8,650 bases of DNA from the NCBI GenBank assembly GCA_029570245.1, contig JAKQSH010000391.1:1-8650 (forward strand), in the 5' to 3' direction. Positions within the stretch are counted from its first letter, which is position 1; each line of letters begins with the position of its first letter. This stretch comes from Deltaproteobacteria bacterium. GTDB lineage: Bacteria; Myxococcota_A; SURF-8. Below, piece after piece: positions 1-6,710 of the stretch. The notes beneath the pieces are model-generated. The model did no database searches and had not been told where the DNA came from. It saw nothing but the letters and a program-made list of their open reading frames with translations. The translations under genes and the position numbers were made by a program.

Positions 1-1
1 A

Positions 2-1366
2 CGCTTGCGCATCGACGCCGATGTTATCGAACCCATAGAATATGAAACATGCCCATTCCCCGATCCTGACGGCGAATGCACTCCGGCGCGGCGCAATGTG
101 GCGGCATTTCTGTATGCCGCTCCGGTTCTGGCCGAGGTGCTGGAACGTGCAAAACAGGAGCAGGGCGTCGATTTCTCGCGCTACGACATCAACGGGCCGG
201 ACGGCAAACCCGACGGCTGGTCTGACGGTGTGCTGATGGTGGTGAACTTCGGGTGGTTCGGTGTCGCTCTGCCTTTCGGGCTGGTCAGTGAAAAGCTCAT
301 CCTCGAATACGACGGCGTGAAGATTCCCATTGTCGCCATATCCGGCGGGCCGAACGCGGTTTACATGTCGTTGCACGAATACGGACATCTGCTTGGTTTT
401 GCCGATTTATACGACGAATGGCGCATGACATACGGCCTGCAATTCTCGCCCATGGGCTCGTGGCATTACGACCGCTTTGTCCCGGCGCTGGATGCCCCGT
501 CACGCTATTTCATCGGCTGGGCCGATGTTGTGCAGGTGCAGGGGACGCTGGAGGAGCTCATCCCTCCGGTGGCCGACAGTGGCCGCATCTACAAGCTGGG
601 TGCGGGACGTGAGTTTTTCCTGGTCGAAAATCGCGCCCGGAGCGGGCCATTCGACATGCAGTTCAGTCGTCCCGGACTGGCGATTTATCACGTCAACATG
701 CAGAAACGTCCCGAAGGCGGCGACGACGATTTTTACGGCGTGGTGCTGGATTGTCCCAATTGCAGTCGCTGGCGACCTTTTGTAATGAACGAGCAGGCCG
801 ACGGACGTTTCGATGTTCAGTATCGCCTTATGCCCGGACAACATGCCGATCTTTTTCACAGCGGCTCTGCTTTTCTGCCTGGGCCGTATCGCGGAAAACT
901 TTCGGCCTCGAACGTGTATTTCAACTCGAATTATTATGGTGGGCGCGCCTCGGAAATCGCGGTTTACAACATCGACTCGGATTCCTACGCGCCTTTTGTG
1001 AAGGCTGTGCTGAAAGCTCCTCCGTTGCCGGACGCCTGCGCCGATCTGCTATGTCCGCCGGACAGAACATGCCGCGAAGGGCGCTGCGTTGCAGTAGAAA
1101 ATCAATTTCACTCAATGGCGGTTTTACCTGCGGCAACTGATGATGAACATCATCAGAACAATACCACCGAAAGGCCGGCCTTTGCCGGAGAACGTCGCGA
1201 AAGTACAAAGGAGAATTCCTCAATGGAGCAGTATTTCGATTTAAGCCTCGACTGGCGCATCGTCTTTGTTGTCATTTTCGTTGTATGGATGATAATCCGC
1301 AAACCGCTGCGGCGTCGCCTTGACAACCGCTACAGGGACTCCTCCCTAAAAAGCGACAATGAATGA
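2..1366 (+). CDS. M6-like secreted zinc metalloprotease, 5' end cut by window
   Basis: The reading frame is open from the first bases, so the true start and any signal peptide lie upstream. Residues are counted here from the TTG at 5. The zinc site is HEYGHLLGFADLYD at residues 124-137 (H124, E125, H128, then G131 and D134), typical of the M6 (immune inhibitor A-like) group. Other family signatures follow in order: YDINGPDGKPDGWSDGV before the zinc site, a PMGSW turn after it, RYFIGW, FFLVENR and GLAIYHV. These place it in M6 with good confidence; the substrate is unknown. After the catalytic part comes a small Cys module, C345-x4-C350-x5-C356-x4-C361, probably disulfide bonded. A low-complexity polar linker (about 366-406) leads to a short hydrophobic stretch (about 417-431) followed by a basic cluster, which could be a C-terminal membrane anchor with a cytoplasmic tail. 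The linker holds palindromes and a ribosome binding site, so the last 47 codons may be a separate gene. The gene converges with the glycosylase gene downstream. Confidence 0.85.
   Translation, partial: RLRIDADVIEPIEYETCPFPDPDGECTPARRNVAAFLYAAPVLAEVLERAKQEQGVDFSRYDINGPDGKPDGWSDGVLMVVNFGWFGVALPFGLVSEKLILEYDGVKIPIVAISGGPNAVYMSLHEYGHLLGFADLYDEWRMTYGLQFSPMGSWHYDRFVPALDAPSRYFIGWADVVQVQGTLEELIPPVADSGRIYKLGAGREFFLVENRARSGPFDMQFSRPGLAIYHVNMQKRPEGGDDDFYGVVLDCPNCSRWRPFVMNEQADGRFDVQYRLMPGQHADLFHSGSAFLPGPYRGKLSASNVYFNSNYYGGRASEIAVYNIDSDSYAPFVKAVLKAPPLPDACADLLCPPDRTCREGRCVAVENQFHSMAVLPAATDDEHHQNNTTERPAFAGERRESTKENSSMEQYFDLSLDWRIVFVVIFVVWMIIRKPLRRRLDNRYRDSSLKSDNE
1137..1188. repeat. Two palindromes in the protease linker DNA
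   Basis: Positions 1137-1145 (CTGATGATG) and 1148-1156 (CATCATCAG) form a perfect 9-bp inverted repeat with a 2-base centre. Positions 1170-1183 form a perfect 14-bp palindrome centred on GGCCGGCC. An overlapping stem pairs CCGGC at 1175-1179 with GCCGG at 1184-1188. Both lie between the Cys-rich module and the hydrophobic C-terminus, where the encoded protein looks unconserved. This resembles former intergenic DNA, though no T run makes either a terminator. Confidence 0.6.
1223..1366 (+). other. Possible separate 47-residue membrane protein inside the protease frame
   Basis: ATG at 1223 is preceded by AAAGGAG at 1207-1213, with a 9-base gap. This is a textbook ribosome binding site, in frame with the upstream protease. 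The product would have an acidic N-terminus (MEQYFDLSLD), one hydrophobic segment (roughly residues 11-25) and a basic segment RKPLRRR, implying N-out/C-in topology. It could be translated on its own, be only the anchor of the protease, or both. I cannot decide from one sequence. No homologue is recognised. Confidence 0.4.
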
Positions 1367-1504
1367 ACCATATTCTTTCTTAACAGCCAGAAATCCGATT
1401 GTGAATCCTGGTGTAAATAATTCTTATGCCGGACGACATTCCTCATGCCGTACAGGCCAGAAAAGATTTCAAAATGTTGCTGGTAATGCTGAAGGGCTGA
1501 ATTA

Positions 1505-1524
1505 AAGCCCGAAGCGTCCGGCTT
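1505..1524. terminator. Weak bidirectional terminator between convergent genes
   Basis: AAGCC at 1505-1509 pairs with GGCTT at 1520-1524. A C-C mismatch follows, then two more pairs and a 4-base loop (1513-1516). On the plus strand the stem is followed by T-rich sequence (GTTTATT), and on the minus strand by TAATT. It sits between the stop codons of two convergent genes, where a shared terminator is expected. The stem is short and the T tracts are interrupted, so it is tentative. Confidence 0.4.
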
Positions 1525-1537
1525 GTTTATTGATTTC

Positions 1538-2236
1538 CTATTCCTGCCGCCAGATAAGTTTCGGGCAGAGGTCTTCGAGTGGGCATTCTTCGCATCTTGG
1601 TTTGGGGCTGCAATAATTATGACCCGTGGCGACTATCTGCGCGTGGTAGTCGTTGAAGAGCTGCAGGCGTTCCGGCAGGTTGTTTTCGAAGAATGTACGC
1701 ACTTCCTCGTAATCGGCTTCGCGGCTGATAAGACCCATGCGAGAGAAGATTCTCTTGGTATAGGCGTCAACCACAAACACCGGACGTTCGAAAGCGTAAA
1801 GCAGTATCGAGTCCGCAGTTTCGGGGCCTATGCCCCACACCGCCAGAAGCTCGGCACGCAGTTGCTGTGTCTGCACGTCGCGGATTTTCGAAAGTTTCCT
1901 GCCGCCGCGTTTGTAAAGATATTCAACCAGTGATTTCAGGCGACGCGCTTTGAGACGGAAATATCCGGCGGGGCGTATCAGCAGCGCCAGTTCGTCTATG
2001 TCAATGTTAAGAATGCTCTCAAGGTCGAGTTTGCCGGATTGTTTAAGGTTTGCGATTGCTTTTTCGACGTTTTTCCATGCGGTATTCTGAGTAAGGACGG
2101 CTCCCACACAAACTTCAAACTGCGTTTCTCCCGGCCACCAGTTGCGCTGACCGAAACGCTTCAGCATCCTGCCGTAAATTTTAAGCAGCAGGTCTTTGCG
2201 CTCTTTCTCCGAGTAGCTTACAAGGCTTGCAGCCAT
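1538..2236 (-). CDS. HhH-GPD DNA glycosylase, endonuclease III-related (MpgII/MagIII type)
   Basis: A 232-residue DNA base-excision repair protein. The family signature WWPGETQFEVCVGAVLTQNT lies near residues 33-52. The helix-hairpin-helix is around 130-148 (LLAVWGIGPETAD), the catalytic aspartate is D157 in VVDAYTKR, and a C-terminal iron-sulfur loop uses C209, C215, C218 and C224. In endonuclease III the hairpin carries a catalytic lysine (GRKTA); here that position is E139 (GPETA). By family knowledge, loss of the lysine removes AP-lyase chemistry and leaves a monofunctional glycosylase. Relatives such as Thermotoga MpgII and Helicobacter MagIII excise alkylated purines like 3-methyladenine, so that substrate is the best guess. 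The cluster spacing is C-x5-C-x2-C-x5-C, one residue shorter in the first gap than classic endonuclease III. The ATG follows the stop of the TPR gene by 7 bases, which indicates co-transcription. Only a poor GAGA ribosome binding site is visible, so translational coupling is likely. Confidence 0.88.
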   Translation of the reverse strand: MAASLVSYSEKERKDLLLKIYGRMLKRFGQRNWWPGETQFEVCVGAVLTQNTAWKNVEKAIANLKQSGKLDLESILNIDIDELALLIRPAGYFRLKARRLKSLVEYLYKRGGRKLSKIRDVQTQQLRAELLAVWGIGPETADSILLYAFERPVFVVDAYTKRIFSRMGLISREADYEEVRTFFENNLPERLQLFNDYHAQIVATGHNYCSPKPRCEECPLEDLCPKLIWRQE

Positions 2237-2243
2237 AATGGGT

Positions 2244-3368
2244 TTATCTCTCGAACTGGCTGCCGCTGCTCATGTTTTCGAGCTTCTTCATCTGGCGCAG
2301 AACTTCGAGAACCTCGGCCTGAATGGCAAGCATTTCGTCGCTTTTCTGCGGAGCCGCGTCGATTTTCTTGTAAAGATCGACAAAGGTGTCCTGGGCGTCT
2401 TCGTTCATGTCGTGCGAGAGATACTGCGCCCAGCCGATTTTATATATTATGCGCCAGTACTCCTTTCCCATGGTCGTTTTGTAGTACTTAAGAGCGCGCT
2501 CATAGCTTTCTACCGCCTTGCTGAAGTGATCGAAGCCGGTAGGTTCCTTGAAGTAGTGCTCGCCCATGCGGAAGTACATTTCGCCGACAAGCGGGCTTTG
2601 GGGATAACGCTTGATGAACAGTGCGATCAGCTTTATGGACTGACGGTCGAGTCCGATTTCGCCCTTTACCACCGCCAGCATGTGCAGAACTTTGTCTTTA
2701 TATGGAAACTCGTTATGACGGTTGAGGATTTCGTTGCAGTAGGCAACGATGCGGTCATAGTTGGATGCAAACTGCTGCACCGTCGCTTTGGCCGGTTCCG
2801 CTGGCGGCGTTGCTGTCGGGGTTTCGAAGCCATTGGCCGAAACGGTCTGCTCATCGGGAATCTGATCTGTCGTGTTTTCGGTGACGACGTTTATTTTGGT
2901 GGATTCGGTACGGATATCGTAAAGCTGTTGGGCAAGGAAGAACAGGATGTAAGGGTCGGAGCCTTCGGAAAGAACTTTTTCGGCCAGGAAAACGAAGCCG
3001 TCGCGCAATTCTGAATTTTTGCTTTTTAACACGCTCATTTTCTGTTCGTAGTCTGCAAGTGCCTTATCCTGTTCGACGCGCAATTGAACCGGGTTCAGAT
3101 TGTGATTCTGGTCGATTTCGGCCATGCGTTTTTCGTGTTCGGCTTTGATTGCTGCCATGTCCACAGGAATCTGCCGCAGCGATTCGTGTGCGGCGTAGAG
3201 CGCTTCATAGGTTTCTTTGTAATCAGCCGGGAACTGAATGAGCTGGGGCTGGAATTCGATCTGGAATTCCAGACCGGGCGCGCTTATGGCGTGAGCCGTC
3301 ATTGGTGAAAACGCAATGAAGGACGCCATGACAAGCAGAAGCAGAAATCTGTCTGTGTTTTTTATCAT
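2244..3368 (-). CDS. Exported TPR-like protein, function unknown
   Basis: 374 residues from the ATG at 3368. This start is preferred over a TTG at 3374 because AGGGGA at 3376-3381 is 7 bases from the ATG but only 1 base from the TTG. A Sec signal peptide is clear: charged MIKNTDR, a hydrophobic core FLLLLVMASFIAF, and a signal peptidase I site after AHA (residues 25-27). No lipobox cysteine is present, so a soluble periplasmic or secreted protein is expected. Residues 69-120 are charged and helical, possibly coiled coil. Residues 160-197 form a Thr/Pro/Ala-rich linker. Residues 200-337 carry TPR-like helices, including FIKRYPQSPLVGEMYFRMGEHYF, AVESYERALKYY and YKIGWAQYLSHDMNEDAQDTF. The YKIGWAQY segment resembles long TPR proteins of deltaproteobacteria, but this protein stops soon after, so it may be a short member or a truncated relative. 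TPR domains bind proteins; the partner is unknown. It probably shares a transcript with the glycosylase gene, although no functional link is obvious. Confidence 0.8.
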   Translation of the reverse strand: MIKNTDRFLLLLVMASFIAFSPMTAHAISAPGLEFQIEFQPQLIQFPADYKETYEALYAAHESLRQIPVDMAAIKAEHEKRMAEIDQNHNLNPVQLRVEQDKALADYEQKMSVLKSKNSELRDGFVFLAEKVLSEGSDPYILFFLAQQLYDIRTESTKINVVTENTTDQIPDEQTVSANGFETPTATPPAEPAKATVQQFASNYDRIVAYCNEILNRHNEFPYKDKVLHMLAVVKGEIGLDRQSIKLIALFIKRYPQSPLVGEMYFRMGEHYFKEPTGFDHFSKAVESYERALKYYKTTMGKEYWRIIYKIGWAQYLSHDMNEDAQDTFVDLYKKIDAAPQKSDEMLAIQAEVLEVLRQMKKLENMSSGSQFER

Positions 3369-3635
3369 TTTCAAATCCCCTGAGAAGATTGTTTTTCTGT
3401 TTCCTGGTTATCCGCCTGGTTTGCGGCGTCTGCCGAATATACAGACCTTCCCGCTTCTGCACCGTCTGGCGTCAAAAAAAGCGGTAAAGCGGCTCCTTGA
3501 TTCGTCAGAAAATCTTATGATGAAAATACCATGAAACCGCAGCCGGGCATTGAGTCATGTTAATGCCAGGAGTCATGCTTGGCAAGACAATATTCTTGCT
3601 GCGGAACAAAATGCTGGTAAGAAGAAAGTGAATTT

Positions 3636-4631
3636 TTACCATCTACCGCTGATCTGCTGGGCGATAAGGCTTGTCGCCGCCACAATCAACCAGACCGAAA
3701 GCCCCAGAAAAATCGGACGCGGCCCGGTTTTAACGAGCGCACGCAGATTTGTTCCCAGACCTACTCCAGCCAGAGCTACGATAATCAGGAAGCGCCCAGC
3801 CAGCCCCAGAATTTCTGGCAGCCTGTCACCAAAAAGGCCGAGAGTATTTGCAATTGCAGCCAGCAGAAACAGCAGAATGAACCACGGAAAAATGGCTTTG
3901 ATGGAATAAGTTCCGTTCTGTCTGCTTTTCCGGGCGGTGTAAAAAGCGAAAGCCAGCGATATCGGAATAATCATGGTGGTTCGCGCCAGTTTTGTAATTG
4001 TGGCGTAATCTCCAGCGGTTATGCTGTATGAATATGCGGCTGCAACAACCGATGAGGTGTCGTTTATTGCGGTACCCGCCCACAGCCCGAAACCGGTATC
4101 GCTTAATCCGAAGAGATGGCCCAGGGGAGGAAAAATCAGTACGGCTGCGACATTGAACAGAAAAACAGTCGAGATTGAAAAGGCTATTTCGTCGTCGTCG
4201 GCTTTTATTACAGGCGCTATTGCGGCAATAGCAGAGCCTCCGCAGATTCCGGTTCCGACCCCGACAAGACTTGCCAGGCGAGACTGCACTTTTAACAGGC
4301 GCCCTATGAAATAAGCCGCCAACAATGCTGCGCAAAGTGAAACAAGCATGACGGCCAGCGATTCCTGTCCGGTCTGGATGATCTGATCCAGACTTAAACT
4401 GCCGCCCAGTACAACAATGGAAGCCTGAAGAATTTTTTTGCCGGAAAATGAAATGCCCGGTTTAAGCGCCGCAGATGGAGCCTGCCAGGAAGCGATTGCA
4501 ATTCCAAGCAGAATCGCAAAAACTGCTCCACCAACCAGTGGAAAACATAATCCAAGGAAGTATGCGACAACAGCAAGACCTGAGCAACTGAGCAGGCCCG
4601 GCAGGCGTGAACGCCATATTTTAACAGACAT
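3636..4631 (-). CDS. YeiH/UPF0324 family membrane transporter (putative sulfate exporter)
   Basis: A 331-residue polytopic inner-membrane protein with roughly ten hydrophobic segments. Family hallmarks of UPF0324 (YeiH, PF03601) are evident. VGVGTGICGGSAIAAIAPVI lies in the middle, followed by acidic DDDE and SISTVFLFNVAAVLIFPPLGH. Next comes GLWAGTAINDTSSVVAAAYSYS, and AGVGLGTNLRAL lies near the C-terminus. Database names call the family a putative sulfate exporter, but experimental support is thin and the substrate should be treated as unknown. The start ATG at 4631 is preceded by GAGGTG at a proper distance, and the length is normal for the family. It is transcribed away from the oxidative-stress cassette across a 420-base gap and lies 267 bases upstream of the TPR gene on the same strand, so it is probably its own unit. 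No LysR-type regulator, often found beside yeiH, is in the window. Confidence 0.9.
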   Translation of the reverse strand: MSVKIWRSRLPGLLSCSGLAVVAYFLGLCFPLVGGAVFAILLGIAIASWQAPSAALKPGISFSGKKILQASIVVLGGSLSLDQIIQTGQESLAVMLVSLCAALLAAYFIGRLLKVQSRLASLVGVGTGICGGSAIAAIAPVIKADDDEIAFSISTVFLFNVAAVLIFPPLGHLFGLSDTGFGLWAGTAINDTSSVVAAAYSYSITAGDYATITKLARTTMIIPISLAFAFYTARKSRQNGTYSIKAIFPWFILLFLLAAIANTLGLFGDRLPEILGLAGRFLIIVALAGVGLGTNLRALVKTGPRPIFLGLSVWLIVAATSLIAQQISGRW

Positions 4632-4953
4632 GAAGGCACCTCGAAAATCATTAAAAACATCAGTTGGCCGGTCGCAGTTCGCCTGGCGAAAGCATGTCAG
4701 GTGGGCAATCGGAAATAATCAACAGCGCCTGCCATAAATGCAGCGCGAAGAAGGCTAGCACCCGGCGCCGGATGCTGTCAAGCTGCAAAACTAAGCATGT
4801 TTTGCCGATCGTGACAATCCGATTACATTCATTGCTGCTGTTTAATTGACTTCCGTGTCTTTGTTTATTTATAGTAATCAAGCGTAACGGTTCTGAATTA
4901 TTCGTATTCATTGACTTTTACCCCGCAGAAAGTGCGGGCTGCCTAAAGCATCC

Positions 4954-4974
4954 TGAAATGCCATTGGCATTTCA
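4954..4974. promoter_or_regulatory. Perfect 21-bp palindrome, candidate operator upstream of rubrerythrin
   Basis: The arms TGAAATGCCA (4954-4963) and TGGCATTTCA (4965-4974) are exact reverse complements around one central T. No T run follows on either strand, so it is not a terminator. Size and symmetry suit a dimeric repressor or activator. Fur-family regulators (PerR, Fur, Zur) commonly control rubrerythrin, superoxide reductase and ferritin genes. The outer GAAATG/CATTTC resembles Zur-type boxes, but the match to any one regulator is inference. It ends 21 bases before the candidate -35 element. Confidence 0.65.
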
Positions 4975-4995
4975 CGGTATTTGTTCGTTCGGCAA

Positions 4996-5023
4996 TTGAC
5001 ACTGCCTGATCAGCAATTAACTT
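4996..5023 (+). promoter_or_regulatory. Candidate promoter of the oxidative-stress cassette
   Basis: A perfect -35 hexamer TTGACA at 4996-5001 is followed after 16 bases by TAACTT at 5018-5023. This matches the -10 consensus only at its three most important positions (T, A and the final T). Transcription would start near 5030, leaving a short leader before the rubrerythrin ribosome binding site. The weak -10 fits a regulated promoter. CTGATCAG in the spacer could be a further protein site. Confidence 0.45.
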
Positions 5024-5051
5024 GTTTATTGAAAAGGGAGAAGGAGTAACC

Positions 5052-5627
5052 ATGAAAGAAATCAAAGGAACACGCACAGAAAAGAACATCCTTACTGCTT
5101 TTGCAGGAGAATCTCAGGCTCGCAACCGTTATACGTACGCCGCCAGCAAGGCCAAAAAAGAAGGCTATGTCAAAATTTCGATGATCTTCGAGGAGACAGC
5201 CGATCAGGAAAAAGAGCATGCCAAACGTCTGTTCAAATTTCTGAAAAGCGGCGAGGAACTCGAAATTACGGCAGCTTTCCCGGCTGGTTTTATCGGGAAC
5301 ACCGCCGAAAATCTCCTTCAGGCTGCCAACGGCGAAAAATACGAGTGGACCGAAATGTATCCGACGTTTGCGGAAGTCGCCCGTGAAGAAGGTTTCGAAG
5401 AAGTCGCAAAAGTGTTTGAAGCAATTATGGTCGCCGAAGAAGAGCATGAAAGGCGCTATCGCAGACTGCTTGAAGATGTCGAGAACGGCACCGTTTTCAA
5501 ACGTCCCGAACCGACCGTCTGGCGCTGTGTGAACTGCGGCTACCTCGAAACTGCCCTTGAGGCGCCGGAAGTCTGTCCGGCCTGTGCGCATGGACGCAGC
5601 TACTTCGAGCCCGTCTGCTGCAGGTAG
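5052..5627 (+). CDS. rbr: Rubrerythrin, NADH-peroxidase component
   Basis: 191 residues from the ATG at 5052. This start is chosen because AAGGAG at 5041-5046 lies 5 bases upstream and the family N-terminus (KGTRTEKNILTAFAGESQARNRY) starts right after it. Residues 1-146 form the ferritin-like diiron four-helix domain. The iron ligands can be picked out: E20, E53 and H56 (ExxH), E95 and E98, and E129 with H132 (second ExxH). Residues 155-191 form a C-terminal rubredoxin domain with C159, C162, C175 and C178 (CVNCGY ... CPAC), ending in the usual YFEPVC. The enzyme reduces H2O2 to water in the cytoplasm with electrons passed from a rubredoxin or NADH-dependent reductase through the FeS4 site to the diiron site. 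No rubredoxin gene is nearby, so the donor must be encoded elsewhere. This is the first gene of the stress cassette, downstream of a palindromic operator candidate. Confidence 0.97.
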   Translation: MKEIKGTRTEKNILTAFAGESQARNRYTYAASKAKKEGYVKISMIFEETADQEKEHAKRLFKFLKSGEELEITAAFPAGFIGNTAENLLQAANGEKYEWTEMYPTFAEVAREEGFEEVAKVFEAIMVAEEEHERRYRRLLEDVENGTVFKRPEPTVWRCVNCGYLETALEAPEVCPACAHGRSYFEPVCCR

Positions 5628-5772
5628 GAATATTGCCGTTTTCTCCGAATTGTGCGGTTCCTGTTCTGTTCCTTTACGGAGTATTGAGCGGCGATTTTTT
5701 GAATCGTCGATTCTGGCAACGAAACAACAACTGAAAGCGGAAATCGGATTTTTCCGCAAGGGAGATAATATT
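5628..5772 (+). promoter_or_regulatory. rbr-tpx spacer with a hairpin abutting the tpx ribosome binding site
   Basis: This 145-base gap shows no terminator, so read-through from rbr is possible. GCGGAAA at 5737-5743 and TTTCCGC at 5751-5757 form a perfect 7-bp stem with a 7-base loop. It ends two bases before the GGGAG ribosome binding site (5760-5764), so it could affect translation or protect a processed mRNA end. A 13-bp palindrome, GAATCG-T-CGATTC, lies at 5701-5713. Only a poor promoter-like pair (TTGAGC, 17 bases, TCGATT) is present, so an internal promoter is unproven. Confidence 0.45.
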
Positions 5773-6288
5773 ATGAGTGAAAAACATGGAGCCGTTACAT
5801 TTCAGGGAAATCCGTTGACTCTCATTGGAAACGAAGTGAAAGTCGGCCAGACTGCGCCGGATTTCACCGTTATTGCCAACGACCTGAGTCCCAGGACTCT
5901 GGCGGACTACAAAGGTTCTATTCTGGTGATATCCGCCGTGCCTTCACTGGACACTCCGGTCTGCGACATGGAAACGCGCCGTTTCAACGCCGAAGCTGTG
6001 AAGCTGGGTGATGATGTGCGTATTCTTACAATCAGCATGGACCTGCCGTTTGCTCAGTCGCGCTGGTGCGGAGCCGCCGGCGTATCGAACGTGACAACAT
6101 TGTCTGATCACCGAGACGCTTCTTTCGGTCTTGCTTATGGTATGCTGGTGAAAGAACTGCGCCTGCTGGCCAGAACGGTTTTCGTAATCGACAAGGCCGG
6201 TGTCGTCCGTTATGTGCAGGAAGTAGGCGAAATAACGCGCGAGCCGAACTACGACGAAGTTCTAAATGCTGTAAAAAGTTTGAAATAA
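5773..6288 (+). CDS. tpx: Thiol peroxidase, atypical 2-Cys peroxiredoxin
   Basis: 171 residues from the ATG at 5773, with GGGAG 8 bases upstream. The frame stays open further 5' but has no comparable start. The peroxidatic motif is PSLDTPVCDMETRRFN, with T61 and C64. The resolving cysteine is C99 in SRWCGAAGV, and the active-site arginine is R134 in LLARTVFVID. Other Tpx signatures are the N-terminal FQGNPLTLIG, VGQTAPDFT and the YVQEVGEITREPNYDEVL end. The enzyme reduces H2O2 and organic hydroperoxides in the cytoplasm (periplasm in some bacteria, but no signal peptide here). It forms an intramolecular C64-C99 disulfide that thioredoxin resolves. Both cysteines are present and the length is standard, so it should be active. 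It complements rubrerythrin by using thiol rather than rubredoxin electrons. Confidence 0.97.
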   Translation: MSEKHGAVTFQGNPLTLIGNEVKVGQTAPDFTVIANDLSPRTLADYKGSILVISAVPSLDTPVCDMETRRFNAEAVKLGDDVRILTISMDLPFAQSRWCGAAGVSNVTTLSDHRDASFGLAYGMLVKELRLLARTVFVIDKAGVVRYVQEVGEITREPNYDEVLNAVKSLK

Positions 6289-6324
6289 CCACATAAAACT
6301 TATCAGATCATGGAGGCTAAGGTC

Positions 6325-6708
6325 ATGGCGGAAAAAGGACGGATTTACAAATGCGACATTTGCGGCAACGTGGTTGAGGTACTGCATGCCGGACCCGGAA
6401 GTCTGGTCTGCTGTAATCAGGAAATGCGTCTGCTGAAAGAAAACACCACCGATGCCGCTACCGAAAAGCATGTGCCGGTAATCGAAAAAGTTGAAGGCGG
6501 TTATCTGGTCAAGGTCGGAGCCGTAACGCATCCGATGGAAGAAAAGCACTGGATAGAGTGGATCGAGCTTGAAACCGGAACGACATCGTATCGCAAGTTT
6601 CTGAAGCCCGGCGACAAGCCCGAAGCGTACTTCCGTACCGACGATACCGCAGTAAGCGCCCGCGAATACTGCAACCTCCACGGTCTGTGGAAAAAAGAAG
6701 GAGTCTGA
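6325..6708 (+). CDS. dfx: Desulfoferrodoxin, class I two-iron superoxide reductase
   Basis: 127 residues from the ATG at 6325. GGAGG at 6312-6316, 8 bases upstream, decides this start over an ATG at 6310. The N-terminal desulforedoxin-like domain holds the FeCys4 centre I: C10, C13, C29 and C30. The catalytic Fe(His)4Cys centre II uses H49, H69, H75, C116 and H119, and E47-K48 just before H49 are the residues that guide and protonate substrate. All known ligands are in place at family-standard positions. The enzyme reduces superoxide to H2O2 in the cytoplasm with electrons from rubredoxin, without making O2, and its product feeds rubrerythrin and Tpx encoded upstream. It starts 36 bases after tpx and ends 2 bases before the ferritin start, so the last genes are clearly one transcript. 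Confidence 0.97.
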   Translation: MAEKGRIYKCDICGNVVEVLHAGPGSLVCCNQEMRLLKENTTDAATEKHVPVIEKVEGGYLVKVGAVTHPMEEKHWIEWIELETGTTSYRKFLKPGDKPEAYFRTDDTAVSAREYCNLHGLWKKEGV

Positions 6709-6710
6709 AA

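Larger units (their letters stand above)
4632..5051. other. Divergent intergenic region between transporter and stress cassette
   Basis: No convincing gene is seen here. The right part holds a CCCGCA/TGCGGG stem (4922-4927 with 4933-4938), the 21-bp palindrome, a TTGACA element and an 8-bp CTGATCAG palindrome (5006-5013) in the spacer of the candidate promoter. The left part contains a 10-bp CCGGCGCCGG palindrome (4762-4771). It lies between a minus-strand TTGACA (4776-4781) and a weak TAGCCT (4752-4757) that are 18 bases apart and might drive the transporter gene. The region must contain start signals for both directions. Confidence 0.6.

Noticed and set aside
1494..1510. GGGCT/AGCCC stem after the protease gene as a terminator
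   Set aside because: Only five pairs with a 7-base loop and no T run on the plus side. It overlaps the better candidate at 1505-1524.
2238..3014. Long plus-strand open frame of 258 codons opposite the TPR gene
   Set aside because: It is the antisense of a gene with a clear signal peptide and TPR helices. Its own product shows no family features and lacks a ribosome binding site.
3369..3635. Gap between the transporter and TPR genes searched for a promoter or terminator
   Set aside because: A minus-strand TTGACG has its nearest TATATT 28 bases away, too far for a promoter. The imperfect GCAAGA/TCTTGC repeat at 3582-3599 has no following T run. Nothing convincing was found.
4660..4911. 83-codon minus-strand frame in the divergent intergenic region
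   Set aside because: No recognisable domain, a composition unlike its neighbours, and it would overlap the likely promoter region of the transporter gene. I found no good ribosome binding site.
4922..4938. CCCGCA/TGCGGG stem as a terminator
   Set aside because: Six-bp stem with no T run on either strand, and no gene ending nearby.
5010..5759. Minus-strand open frame of 249 codons opposite rubrerythrin
   Set aside because: Rubrerythrin on the plus strand has every ligand residue. The antisense product is Phe-rich and unrecognisable, as expected for a shadow frame.
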